Made by a program: the position numbers and the translations under genes. DNA of 64,000 nt from Reticulitermes speratus (lineage: Eukaryota > Arthropoda > Insecta > Blattodea > Rhinotermitidae): assembly GCA_021186555.1 (NCBI GenBank), contig JAJKFL010000330.1:26155444-26219443 (forward strand), given 5' to 3'. Below are positions 49,625 to 61,589 of this stretch, in pieces. The notes under the pieces were generated by a model that searched no databases, was not told the DNA's origin, and saw only the letters and a list, made by a program, of their open reading frames with translations. The number at the start of each line of letters is the position of its first letter. Positions within the stretch are counted from its first letter, which is position 1.

Positions 49625-49907
49625 TCAAGTACAGTATAATTTGAAGCTGAACTTAGACTGGACAGTCTGGGGTTCAAATCCCAGTACAGGCAAGAATTTT
49701 TTTTCTCCTAAATGTCCAGACTGGCTCTTGGGACCCACCCAGCCTCCAATTCAATGGATACCAGGTTCTGTACCAGGGATAAAGTGGCTGGGGCATGATG
49801 TTGACCACTCACCTCCATCTAGTGCCAAGGTTAAGAATGAGAGGAGCTATACTTCTTCCTCTTGTATGCCTTCATGGCATGGACAGGAGTAACTTGAACT
49901 TTACTTT
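49625..49907 (+). mobile_element. tRNA-derived SINE, family A (copy 4)
   Basis: GTCTGGGGTTCAAATCCCAG gives an almost perfect B box. The body includes GACCCACCCAGCCTCC, TACCAGGTTCTG and ACCACTCACCTCCATCTAG, and the tail GAACTTTACTTTCC. Confidence 0.85.
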
Positions 49908-51340
49908 CCGCAATTCAATATTCAGATAATAAATTACGTCTGTAATTCATTTTTCTTTCTGATAATGAACTGCACAGCAGCGGCTTCACATGTAATTTAA
50001 AATTTCACTATAGGCCTATTCATAAACAGAGAAACTGTAACTACACATTGACAAAACAAACAATGTTCATTCTTCATTACACATGAAGTAATTTATAACA
50101 AATGTTCTATGAATTAAGGGAAAAAGCAGACTACTGGCATTCTGAGTTGAAGTGCAAGCTAATGCAATATTACAAGTATTGTGGCTGTTCTAAACGATCC
50201 AGTGCTGAATACAGTAGCACATGAAGTAATAACCACTTCACAAATGGTAAATTTATTTTGATAAGTAACACTAATTTAAAGTAGCTTTGCAAACAATTAA
50301 GTTAAAATATACACAAAGTTTGTACAGATATATAACAGGTGCGTAAGCTTCGGATAAAAAAAAATAAACAACAAACTGACAACATGAAATAAACATCTGG
50401 CAAGAATATATTATATTATTATATAGAATATGTAAGACTTAAAATTATTTATTACTAATGGGACTCTTAAAAATCGGTTCACCATTAGCATGTTCCAGAT
50501 CACAGTGATGTAGTGAATGAGCAGTATACAGGTATGAATGTCTCCTTGTAAGACATAAGCTATTTCAATGCAATTACATTTTGCTCGAAATGGAGAAGTT
50601 TAGACCACATGGTATGAAATTCTGTGCTTCTAAACATGTACTTTCAACCAAATCTCAACAAATATTACTTTATTACAGCAATATGTATATACAGTAGAGC
50701 TCAATTATGTAGCATGTTAAGAAAAATGAAAGGTTACATCTTTCACAAGGTCAGCTTGTTCACCTGACAATACTGAAAATTGTATTGACAAACCTGTCAG
50801 TGTTTGCCTTATGGCTAATAAATTACCAGAGTACAGAGTGAAAATAAATAAACGAGTAAAGAGACTAACAGTTCAGAGATTCACGGTATGACAGTGTTGT
50901 AAGTTTACTTGGCATATCACCAAACAGGATTATTCACATTTCAGACTTACACAGGAAACCTTAAGAAAATTATCTATTTACAAAAAGGAAAGCCTGATAT
51001 CTAAACAAGCTCTGGTATATTGGTGTGACACACAAAACACGGATTAAGCTATACAGTACCTACAGCTGGAATCTGGTAGCATTTTAAAAATATGCTTGAT
51101 ATTCGATGATGAGCAGTAACCATCCTGTTTTGATGGTAAGAACAGAAACCATGGGAAGATGTTTTTTGAAGTAGTTCAGGGTGAACATTACTGGGTTGAA
51201 ATATAGATAGGGGCTGGGATTTACAGCACAGTGCAAAGAAGGACAAAATGTAGAACAGTTCTTAGGGCACCTCTTGAAAAGGGGACATGTAGTCATGAAT
51301 TCAATCCCCAGTCTTATAGGTACAGAAAACACAGGCAGCT
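49908..51340. other. Non-coding, nothing recognised
   Basis: AT-rich unique-looking sequence. It may be intergenic or a long 3' UTR of the minus-strand gene suggested by the exons at 54380 and 56632. No motif decides. Confidence 0.35.
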
Positions 51341-52130
51341 TCTGTAACAGATATTGTATACAGAAGGTCCATAATTTGTATAGAAGAAATCTACATGCCC
51401 AGTAGCAACAGTGTGCCTCACAGCTATAACAAAAGCTACATTCATTGACTGACTACAGCTTGGGTACGGCCTACATCCATATTGTCTACAAAGATGATGA
51501 ATGGCTACACTGTGCCTCACACTTATGGTTAGCTACACCCATGGTAGGCACACAGTTGGAGTGAGACCTTCATCCACAATGGCCATGTAGTGCATGACAG
51601 CTGAGCTCAGTTCAGGTGAGAGCTACACCCACAGTGCCCCACAGTTGGAATGAGACATGTGCACAGTGGTCACATTGTGCTTCATAGTTATGGTGACAGC
51701 TACACCCACAGTGGCCAAACAGTTGGAACAAGACTTAATTGCACATAAGCCATGCATGCCACGCGTAACCTAGACCTACAGCCAGTGACCACCACCCAGC
51801 TACAGTGAGGCCTAAATCCATTGTGGCTAAACAGCTAAAGTGAGACTTACATTCATAGTGGTCACACAGTGCCTCACAGCTGATCAGACCTACATCCACA
51901 GTGGCCACACAGCTGGAGACCTACATTCACAGTGGTCATGAAGTGCCTTAGAGCAGAGGTCACAGTAGCCACTCAACTGAGGAAGACCTACATCCATGGC
52001 GGTTATGCAGTACTTCAGGGCACACGTCAGACCTACACCCACAGAAGCCACACAGTTGGAGCCAAATTTACATGCATGGAGGCTAACACAGTGCCCCATA
52101 GCTGAAATGAAATTTACATGCACTCACCAA
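51340..52130. repeat. Degenerate minisatellite, about 35-45 bp units
   Basis: Variants of CCACAGTGGCCACACAGTTG and GAGTGAGACCTACATCCACA recur more than ten times, with GTGCCTCACAGCTG as an alternate half-unit. Clear copies lie at about 51540, 51600, 51700, 51830, 51890, 51920, 51990 and 52040. Both base composition and motif end sharply at either side. The open frames across it follow from the repeat. Confidence 0.8.
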
Positions 52131-54115
52131 GATTAAAATATACACTGAAACACCCTGGTTTTGGCAAAGCACATTTAACCCTGTTCTCAGTTCAGCTGTT
52201 GATTTTTATCATTAAACATAACAGGAAAGACAAGCACGTGTAGAAAAGTTATAGTTAGCTGAAGGTGCACATTTAAGTGCCCTTGTTGTTGGTTCTAGAA
52301 CCAATGGGAACACATGTGCCCCAACTTCTACTAAAATTCTTAATGCCAGCTGGCAAATCCATCTCATTTCTTGTTCTGGGCCATACCTGACTTAAAACGT
52401 ACCTGAACACAGTCAGGTGATACTGATGTGCAGCAGCCAACAATATGTTAGAGGTACCAGTTCATAAGGTGCACATTCCTAATTCAAATTCAGGATATTC
52501 TACTCCAAATTAAGAAGACATATACATTGAAAGTGTACCAAACCCAACAACAAGATTATATTATACATAATTTAAGCTGGATACATGCTTTTGTCCCAGC
52601 AAAGTTGGTTTTATACACATTTCTTTGATTTTGTATGGTTTTAAAGATCCCATACATCATGCACCCTACATATGACACAACCATAATTTCTCATAATATC
52701 AACAAACTGGATATAACCCTATGTAACTTGGCTTTGAAATACATGCTAAACATGCATTTAATTCGTATTTGATAAACTACTTTGTAACAAAGTTTTACAT
52801 GGTTACATTAAAGACTGAGATCTCTATCATCATACTTATGACAAATAATTATAAAAGCAAAAACCATCTAGGTATACAAAAGTGGGTGTAAATGGCACCC
52901 CTATTTCATTTTGACATGTTTTGGTTTTGCAGGGTTATCAACAGGGCATACACACTTATACAAGTTCTCTGTGTGAAATAAATAAAGTTTACATGTGAAA
53001 TTAATGAAGTTTACATTAACTATTACAATACTGACCACTGTTAAAATTTAAAAGGTCAGAACCTTTTCTATTGACCACTTGCATTACTGTACAACTCAGA
53101 TGTATTTTATATAGTTTATTTTACATAGTGTTGCATTATAATAATTACCCCCATACAAAGTTTATTTATTTTATACATTGTTAAAATATTTTATTATGTT
53201 ACCCAGTGTAGCATTAAAAGGTTCTCAACCACACACACTTCAAAATCTCATATGGTTGTCTTGTAGAGCATTATTTTAAAAAACAATATCCTTGTGTGCA
53301 CTAAGATTTACAGTACAACCAAACACATTTGCTCTGAATATTATACACATCCTATTTTGGTTAAAAGTTTCAGAGCAGCTTGAAGCGATATACATCCACC
53401 CTATCTACAAAACAAATACAGGGTCCTGCAACAAAGAGGGTTAGCTAAAAAATATATACAGTGGACAAAACATACAGCCAAATACGTGTGATATTTAGAG
53501 CAAACGTGTGCTTTCCCATTTGCCTGAGAATATTCAATCACATTGCATGATGATAATGATGATGATGATGATGATAGGTTAAAAAGTGAAAAGTATTCTC
53601 GAAATAGGATGTGTATAATATTGAAAGGAAACATGTTTGGTCATAAATCATGCTGAACATAAGAATAATATTTTTTAAAGGAATTATATACAGAATGACT
53701 TTACAAGTTTGGAGTGTGTATGGCTGAGAACCTGTTAATGCAATGCTATATATAATAATAAAATATATAAAAGTAAAGACTTTGTGCATTTGGGTAGTAA
53801 TTGTAAATGTTTTAACAAGATACATATGAGTTATACAGTAATAAAAAGGGTCAATAAAAGGTTCTCAAATTCTGAATTTTAACAGTACTCAGTACGTACT
53901 GCAACAGCTAATGTAAAACTTTATTAATTTCATATGGAGAACTTAATACACATGCATTGCCTGATGAAAGTCCAGCCACTGTCACAACAAAACAGGCATG
54001 CCGTTTAACACCAATTTATGTGTATCTAAATGGTTCTTATTTTTTAATTCTTGCAAATAAGGTACATTGTGATTATGAATTAGTTTAAGATAGTATATAT
54101 AACCACTTAACTCAT
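52131..54115. other. Non-coding, AT-rich; decayed foldback traces
   Basis: An ATG/GAT trinucleotide run lies at 53545-53576. At 52890-52960 (minus strand) CTGTTGATAACCCTGC ... AAAACATGTC resembles a mutated hammerhead-like core. No gene is supported. Confidence 0.35.
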
Positions 54116-54117
54116 AC

Positions 54118-54180
54118 ATTCTTGTAGTCAGACCTGATGACAGCCTAAAGAAACAGGCCGAAACATGTCTGCATAGCTCT
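54118..54180 (+). repeat. Hammerhead-like motif copy, degraded
   Basis: CTGATGA (54134-54140) is followed by CA, the stem GCCT/AGGC with loop AAAGAAAC, then CGAAACATGTCTG with the same ACATGT palindrome as the 20637 copy. CAGAC before the core can pair with GTCTG after it, but not in register with the usual cleavage position. Likely a decayed member of the same family. Confidence 0.45.
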
Positions 54181-54379
54181 GTGCAACAACTTTAGTATGG
54201 TAATAAAGTTGTGTCAGATGAAAAATCATCTCTCTTCTCTCAATTACAAATTCACACAAGGGGATGTAATCAATCAAAGTGTCATACTATAAGCCGAAAA
54301 CATTTCAGAATGTTCCACTTCTTCACAGGCAACTCAAAATAAAATAAAAATGCTTTTTAAAAAAGTACAGTGATTATCT

Positions 54380-54480
54380 TTAATCACTGTCCTGAGCACT
54401 GCAGCTGTCACAGGATGCCCCAGCAGATGCAGGCTTTCTACATAATAAAGCTGCCATGCTTGGTGCCACGATAAAAGTCC
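54380..54480 (-). CDS. Candidate terminal exon of an unidentified minus-strand gene
   Basis: After an acceptor (CGTTACACAG) at 54481 comes a frame TFIVAPSMAALLCRK, then PASAGASCDSCSAQDSD and TAA. GC content is above the surroundings. Length modulo 3 gives a two-base start, the same phase as the exon at 56632-56774, so both could splice from one donor as alternative last exons. No family recognised. Confidence 0.3.
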
Positions 54481-55023
54481 CTGTGTAACGGACAAATGTA
54501 CAGAGCATCATAACATATAATTTGGTGACTAATACAACGCTGATAAATTTTAGACAGTCAACAGTAAGTTTCAGAAGCAGATTCAGTTGCTCAGTGTACA
54601 TTGTGTTCTTAAAACAAATAATTACATCCTAAAATGTAAATGAATTATAATTAGGTACTTTCAATAATCATGTGGTAAGGCCATTTTAAAGTGGTGAATT
54701 ATTTAACATCCTTAAAACTACCAGTCACATGTAACTAGAATGTCCTTTGATATGTATTAGGAACAGCTCAGTTGCTGCTTTACAGTCAGTAAGGCATAAG
54801 CTGTGTCCAGACAGAATATATCACGAATCTTGCATGAAATCTCGGTGACATGTTTTCTTTGAATACACTGTTCACATTTTTTTGAAGTTTTTGAGAATCT
54901 AACAGAATTGAGATTAAGATTGAAAATCAAGAATATGTGATATCCCCACCTCTTGAACGGAAAGAAAAATGTGGAAACTGTAAGCTTAATGTGTCTGAAA
55001 AACATACAAGAAGCTACTAATTA

Positions 55024-55090
55024 CAGATTAATTGGTTGACACCAATGTTTCAGAGAAACACATTGCCTCCATATTCAGGGTTAACACAAT
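55024..55090. repeat. Half copy of second foldback family
   Basis: GGTTGACACCAATGTTTCAG then CATTGCCTCCATATTCAGGG. On the minus strand this gives CUGAAUAUGGAGGCAAUGUG and UCUGAAAC. Matches the central part of 45390-45535. Confidence 0.5.
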
Positions 55091-56631
55091 TACATCCAGG
55101 TAGAGCCTGAAATACAATAAAAAGAAAGAAGGCTAAAAAATAAAAAGAAGGACAGAAGTGATGAGAAGATGAGGAAGAAAGCTGCAAGCAGCTACTGGAT
55201 GACCTTAAGGAAACAAGAGTATACTGGAAATTGAAGAGGAAGCACTGGATCACACCCTGTGGTGAACTTGCTTTGGAAAAGCCTATGGACTTGTCCTAAG
55301 ACACACTACGAAATGAATTAGATGCTGAAGTGATTAGGTGGCATAAGTGGATGGATTATATACGTGGGATGCAAGGAATGTGGCCAATAACAACCACAGA
55401 AAGAGGAAAGGGGACAGATCTTGGTCCAAGCCAGTAAGTTGTGTGAAACCTACATAAAACAGACCTTTATATTATATAAAAGGCAAGAATATAGAGATCA
55501 GCTCAGAAGCACATCACTTTGTCTCTGAAACTTCATCTATGTGCATTAAAAATGAACTTCTGAATTCAAGGAATAAAGAAAATTCCTATAGAGAGAAATG
55601 GAAGCATTATCACTATATATTCATGTCACCATGAAAACCCAAACACTATCAGAAAGCAACAATATAAATAGTAACAAAAAAATTATTGAAACAGATGGAA
55701 CTGTCACTGCAAATTTACTAAGCATGAAAAGCACATGCAAGCACATGTGCACTTCCTTCTCATGCTCTAGCACACACACGCGTCATATACACGTGTATCA
55801 ACTGCAATATTGGTAAGGAACACCAAGATTAAACCTACACAGACGTGATCAAAAAACTGCCAGACTAGCTGCAAAGTAACACTACTTCAGCCACTAGAGT
55901 TCCTCTACTGTATGATGGTAGAATACAATCTGCTAAATTGTTTGCTCTTAATTTAAAAACTGCAGAATGTGCCATTCAGAACTGACATACTTTCAAGTGT
56001 AGTGCAATCACTATGTTCCAACAAAATGGCACACTTTAGAGCACAGTGCATGTACATCACATTCTGTTTCAAACTCAGCAAACTTACTACATGAACCTAC
56101 GTGTCGAAACCCACTTTTGAAAGAGGAAAGAATGAGCAGAACTCAAACATTTGTGCACCACCACAACAATGTTTCTGCCCACTCTTGTCTAAGCATTCTG
56201 CCCAGAAACTGTTTGACTGTAATCCATCACCCTCTGAAGTCAACAGATCAGGACTAATATGACTTCATTTGGTTTTATAGCCTCAAGTCAGATCTCCAGG
56301 GGAGCACAGTTAATGACACAATCACTGTCAATAAAATATCATGGAACATCTACACAGCTGAAAACACAGGACTTCTGTAGATGCATGCGATATTGGCTGA
56401 ACTGCTGTATCAGTCATAAGAAAACTACTTTGATAAGTACAACAATGACTTGCTACTAAATACAGTAAGCATAAAAAAACTGCAATCTGAAAATCTTTTG
56501 CTCACAGCTCATAACTTACCACCTATCAGGTAATTGAAATTAACATACCTACTGATGGTAATTACAAGAGAAGCAGGAGGGTATGTTACAATATAGTATA
56601 GTATTTGAATTCCATTACTACACAAAGATGG

Positions 56632-56774
56632 TTAGTGTGGGCGCGTGAAATGGCCGTCAGCTGTGTTCAGTCGCCGTGAACCATGAACAGGTGATGGAGG
56701 TACCGACAGCTCATCCACCTTCACCCGGTTATTCAGAAAATCACGAATGTGCTGCACGATCAGATCAATGGCAA
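56632..56774 (-). CDS. Candidate last exon of an unidentified minus-strand gene
   Basis: Following an acceptor (ATATGTTGCAG) at 56775, the frame reads AIDLIVQHIRDFLNNRVKVD then ELSVPPSPVHGSRRLNTADG and HFTRPH before TAA. The segment is markedly richer in G+C and CpG than its flanks and uses codons like the known exons here, so it is probably coding. An amphipathic helix is followed by a Ser/Pro-rich tail. I do not recognise the protein, and its other exons are not visible in the window. Confidence 0.45.
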
Positions 56775-58029
56775 CTGCAACATATTGGTTTGGTGATTTA
56801 TTTATTAACAGGATGTAGCATAATTGATTTACATACCTGAATGTTTTAATTATACACACAATACTTCACATTTACAAGCATATAGACATAATCACCACAC
56901 AACTACAACACTTCTATTAAAAAGATAAGTCCAATTTCTCCCCACAAGCATAAGTTGTGCTACACAGCTTTAAAAACAACTGCAGATTTATTGTACATCA
57001 CCTTACCAGTAAAGAACTGTGCTAAAAGAATAAAAGTAACAAGTTCAAGTGACATGCACCACAACAAACAATGTTCTGATCCAAGGTGTTTCAGAGGCAT
57101 CATAGGTTCAATCACTGAAATATGATTGTTCTACCAACAGAAAGCTTGCAACATTACAGACAGAGGACAATGCAAGGCAGGTTGCATACTCCACCATCAG
57201 ATAATAGATATGGCTGTAAAGAAAGCTGGGATTTCAACTGGTAACTAACACAGCATACTCAGTAACACTCTGTTTGCCAAGACAGCATACCAAGAATGTT
57301 GATGCAGTGAATAGTTGAACACCTGCACGAAGATCAGTCATGAGTACATTATGCTTCTTGCACATATCACTGCACACTTCCCCATACAATTAATAAAGAT
57401 CTACACCCAAGACATCAAGTTATCACTTAATTTAGAGGGCGATTAAAACAAGCTGACTATTCATACAAATGTTTTAGTTCAATAACTGACACAAGTGGCA
57501 TGGCCAAGTCCTACAGATTGTGCTTAGTGTCTGCCTCTGTCAACTATCTGTAGGCCAAGTGCTTGCGACCTGGGTTTTCAGATTCAAAGAGGGAAAACAT
57601 CTTTTGCTTGACCAACTCAGCCAGGAACTACTCAGTGTGTTATGGGCCTGATGTATTATGTCTCATAAGCCACTTAATGCCAACAGTTACATATATGCAT
57701 ATACATGGGCCTGACTGTTAATATGTGCCTGATGGGATAAGCATTCTGGTCGAAAGGCCATGGCCAAGATTTTAACCACATACAGGCTATATGGGCACAT
57801 AACCCAGCAGATTACAATCCAAACTTCACTGTTGACATATAGCATTTTATAAAAGTCTGAAGAAAACTGTTCAAAACTGTACAAAGAAAAAGCAAAAGTA
57901 ATAAAATATTTCTCCCTTAACTTGTACAACATTCATCTGAAATAATTACGAACACAACCATTATTAAGTTAGATTTGTAAGGGGGGAAATCTAACATTTT
58001 AAAGAAATTTCTTGCATTTTCTTCACAAA
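56775..58029. other. Non-coding, nothing recognised
   Basis: Probably intron of the gene ending at 56632 if that exon is real. No upstream exon could be supported. Confidence 0.35.
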
Positions 58030-58262
58030 GATAATAATAATAATAAATAATAACCATGGCTCAACAGCCCTATATGGGCTCGGGCCTCCTCTTGCCTCCT
58101 CTTTCCGAGGTTACTAAGTCGTGCGCATTCGTGGCAGTTGGTGACTGGCCAACTGGCCGCGCTACTATTCTATCGGTCCTGATGTGTCCGCCAGAGCCAT
58201 CTGGCAGGCAGTCAGGAGACTTGGGTGAGAAATTGAGGCTTTGAATTTAGCTTACGTAACAT
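58030..58262 (-). mobile_element. CpG-rich retroelement 3' end with (ATT)n tail
   Basis: On the minus strand a G+C-rich body (CTGGCGGACACATCAGGACC, GGAAAGAGGAGGCAAGAGG, CCCATATAGGGCTGTTGAGC) ends in a TTATTATTTATTATTATT tail at 58030-58053. A G+C-rich body with a simple 3' tail fits a 5'-truncated LINE or SINE end. The abrupt composition change argues against host coding. The plus-strand 62-codon frame is probably accidental. Confidence 0.5.
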
Positions 58263-58679
58263 TTTTATTCATCTTCACAAAGATGGAGACAGTAAAAGCC
58301 TCCAAAAGTTTGGCCTATTTCAAGTCAAGAAGAAGCTACAATCCCCCTAGTATTTTAACAGTTAAATAACACGCTTATAAAACTTGAAAACTCACAACTC
58401 CAAATGTGGTAAAATATTCAGTGAAATAAAAGCAGTAAACTCAAGCCTCTGAATACTGTTTTAATCAAACTTTTAATTAAGGATCCCTTCAGAGAATTTC
58501 ACTATGACAAAAGCTGGAAATCAGATATATGCCAATACATTAATAATGCTATACTCATGTACAAAGGATATACAAGAATAAATATAAGCTTCTCACAATT
58601 TGTGTATGTTGTTTTCTGTGTGATTACATTGAAAATAATAATATAAAAATACCCTATTCAGCATAACATACAAGAAGAA

Positions 58680-59155
58680 ATCATTAATTACTTTAATTAT
58701 GCATTACTCATCTATCAGAGTATATAACCTGCCACAAAGTATATATATTTTGAAAGATAATGTGAACATTTTTAAACAAAGATTAAAAAATATCATTTCA
58801 AATGCCTTTTATTCGATAGATGAATATATTTCAAGCAAGCATGTGTAAATAATTACTTGCTTAGATTAAGAAACTTTATTCGATAGATGAATATATTTTT
58901 TACATTTGGGTGATCACTGAAGATTTGCACTATCTATGACTGTTACACTACTGTATTGCTTACTATTATCTATTTATGTTTGTTAGCTTCTATATTGTTG
59001 AGTGTATTTTACTATTTTTATGTAACTGTAAATAATTGCTTGGACTTGATTGTATTTTGCAATCTAGCTTTAATTGTAACAAGTTCAATATCCGGTCCGG
59101 TCTGTGCGGACAATGGATCTGTGAAACTATGAAGCTATGTATGTATGTAAGAAAA
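58680..59155 (+). mobile_element. LINE 3' fragment with 3' UTR
   Basis: Decayed coding (VNIFKQRLKNIISNAFYSID) precedes a 3' UTR containing GTCTGTGCGGACAATGGATC and TGTGAAACTATG, and a tail of TATGTATGTATG at 59138-59150. The UTR matches that of the LINE at 13030-14905 (GGATCTGTGAAACG ... ATGTATGTA). A short internal duplication, TTCGATAGATGAATATATTT, occurs at 58812 and 58877. Confidence 0.7.
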
Positions 59156-59591
59156 GACTGTTAACAACACAAACTTCATGTTATATTACAAAATAATACA
59201 TCTACTGAAAACAAAGCAGTGTTAAAAATAAGGCATATGTATAGATACTTGAGAAGTGTCTAATTAAAAGTACAAATTTCTGCTCACTACCATATCTGAA
59301 GATTGTAGCCATTTCTCACAGAACATCATCTAAGGTTCCTTTAAACACTTTACATGTACAAGTTTGGGAAAACACCACTTTTCAATCTATATACAATTCT
59401 TACAAAAATGGAGAGTAAGTTTATCACATATGTTTTAAAACAGCAACCCTATAGTAGTGTGCAGTAGCATTTTTCAGACAGACACTGGGCTGTAAGAACC
59501 CTCCTCACTGGTCTATGGACAATGGAAAGGAAAACACATTGATGTGTAATTATTACAAGTAATATAAAATAATTAAAAATTATTTGGGCTC

Positions 59592-59631
59592 GAGAGAGAG
59601 AGAGAGAGAGAGACAGAGGGGGGGGGGGGGG
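59592..59631. repeat. Compound (GA)n/poly-G tract
   Basis: GA repeats followed by ACAGA and a 13 G run. Confidence 0.95.
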
Positions 59632-59935
59632 TGGAATTGTACAATCAAGAATTTATGTATGGGATGAGATACCTTTCAAGTTGCTAGGTAAACACTGGCT
59701 TTTAAATTACAACACGTGCAAATGTCAATGCCAAGTTTTTATCTGCATACCTTAGATGAACTGTGAATACATAGCAGTGTGTGCCTGACCATATTATGCC
59801 TACTAATATAAGTTACAACATACAAAACAAATTTCTGACATTCATGTATAAACATGTTTTTACATAATAATAACAACTAAATAAAACAATAAATTGGTTT
59901 CTTGTATCTCACCATAGAAAATAGAAAGTCCAATA

Positions 59936-60211
59936 ACTGATTATCATTCACCAACAAATGCACAAAGATAATTTTCACTAATTACTTTATTAAAGGATTT
60001 CCCCTATACGTATTTCGGCAATTTATATTGCCATCTTCAGGGGGTCATTTTGGTTTGTACATAGACCAATGTACATATGTCAATATAAATTGCCGAAATA
60101 CGTATAGGGGAAATCATTTAATTAAGTAATTAGTGAAAATTATCTTTGTGCATTTGTTGGTGAATGATAATCAGTTATATAACTATGCACGGTGAATACA
60201 ACGTGAAATTC
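59936..60211. mobile_element. Long-hairpin foldback element with 13 bp TSD and hammerhead-like loop
   Basis: Arms of about 95 bp (59936-60030 and 60081-60175) are near-perfect inverted copies: for example TTATCATTCACCAACAAATG against CATTTGTTGGTGAATGATAA. An asymmetric 33 bp tail follows the right arm. Identical 13 bp direct repeats AGAAAGTCCAATA bound it at 59923-59935 and 60212-60224. The arms differ at very few positions, so insertion or arm conversion is recent. No coding capacity. Confidence 0.9.
60001..60044 (-). ncRNA. Hammerhead ribozyme-like motif in hairpin element
   Basis: On the minus strand: stem I CCCC (60044-60041), CUGAAGA (60040-60034), one extra U, stem II GGCAAU/AUUGCC with loop AUAA, GAAA, the palindrome AUACGUAU (60013-60006), cleavage-site A at 60005, then GGGG closing stem I. 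The palindromic stem III would pair in trans between two RNAs, as in dimeric hammerheads. The extra nucleotide before stem II is shared with the 20637 copy. Confidence 0.5.
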
Positions 60212-60224
60212 AGAAAGTCCAATA

Positions 60225-61274
60225 TTTGAGAGATGAGTTTCACATTATACATTAGGTCTTAAAATCTGCCATAAATAATACCATATGTCACTATAATTTT
60301 GGAACTGTAATAAACAGATTTTTCTCTCAGTATGTGGAAACAATCACAGATGCAAAACATGCAGACACTGTTACAAACAGTTGCAAAATACAAAATACAG
60401 AAGCAGATAACACACTACCAATCTGCTTTCTTATCAAGTCAGTGTCATATTAAAGGAAAACAGTGTAACAGTTCTGTAGAGATCCTAAACACAATTAACC
60501 AGACAACCCACCCTCAAGCAATAGCCGTATCAATACAACTGGAATGACACTATTGAGATTCCATACACTACCCCTCCAATTGCAACTACCTCATAATTGG
60601 CATGCCCTATTTACGAGGAGGAACGAAAATATCATTGAGACCATGCCTACATTGTTTATGTCCCTTCCACTCCCCATTCAGTGAACAGAAGGAACAGTTC
60701 TGATTCCAGGCTACAAATAGCCTAGTCTGCAAAGTTTTTATGGCTAATTGTGTCCAAAAAGTAAAGTGGTTGAGCGCAAACCACAGTACAGAAGTGGAAG
60801 ACATTGTCAGGTTTTAAGAGAAAATAAAATAAAGTGTTCTTAAATATGAATTTGTATGGAGACAAAATGCCACAAAATATTTTAAAATCTAATTATTGCT
60901 AGACTTCATTCTTCTATACAACTCTCACAGTCTAGTACTTAGATTTTTGTGGCTGGTGTTTGCTGCACTGAATTGACTTTTTACATTAGATCATAGGAAC
61001 CTGGGTCCCTGGATACTGCCCAGGAGCACCCAATGGTAACAGACCTCACACAGGATCTCTCCATTCAGATGGAGGACTGTGTCAGTTCCACCTGTACACA
61101 CCAAGGTCAAAACCACTTATCACCATGAGGTGTGCACTCTCCCCCTACCAGCCAACATACTTATGACAGCCTTCAAGAGGAAAGCCAAATATACACAACC
61201 CAGCTGAAACTGAATTGCTGGCACAAGTATGTCAAAGTCAGGTCATCCCTGTGAAAGTCAAGAAGGCATTTAAA
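60225..61274. other. Non-coding, nothing recognised
   Basis: A minus-strand 65-codon frame at 60607-60804 has no recognised family. G+C rises from about 60960 towards the SINE and Penelope-like block. Confidence 0.35.
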
Positions 61275-61530
61275 GGGAGCAGAGGTTAGAGCTCCCCCAG
61301 TTCTTTATCTGGCACTAGATGGAGGTGAGTGATCAGCCTCATGTCCCGGTTGCTTTACTTCTGGGGAAAGCGCCTCTGGTACCTACTGCATAAGAGGCTG
61401 GGTGGGCCCCAGACCCAGTCTGAACATTTTGGAGGGGAGAAAATCTCTTGTTCCTGCTAGCAATCGAACCCCCGATCGTTCAACTCTTAGCCTAGTCACT
61501 ATATTCACTATGCCATTCCAGCTCCCAAGA
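61275..61530 (-). mobile_element. tRNA-derived SINE, family A (copy 5, inverted)
   Basis: From 61530 on the minus strand: GGGAGCTGGAATGGCATAG, then a B-box-like GATCGGGGGTTCGATTGC, CACCCAGCCTCTTATGCAG, GGTACCAGAGGCGC and CTCACCTCCATCTAGTGCC. The 5' head GGGAGCTGG..TGGCATAGTG matches copy 2. Confidence 0.85.
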
Positions 61531-61589
61531 CAAATGTATAGGGCATTTTTATGATTTGGTCACATGGATTAACTGGCCTCAGTGGCTTA

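Noticed and set aside
51340-52130. CRISPR-like array
   Set aside because: Units are diverged, have no constant repeat with unique spacers, and the context is eukaryotic.
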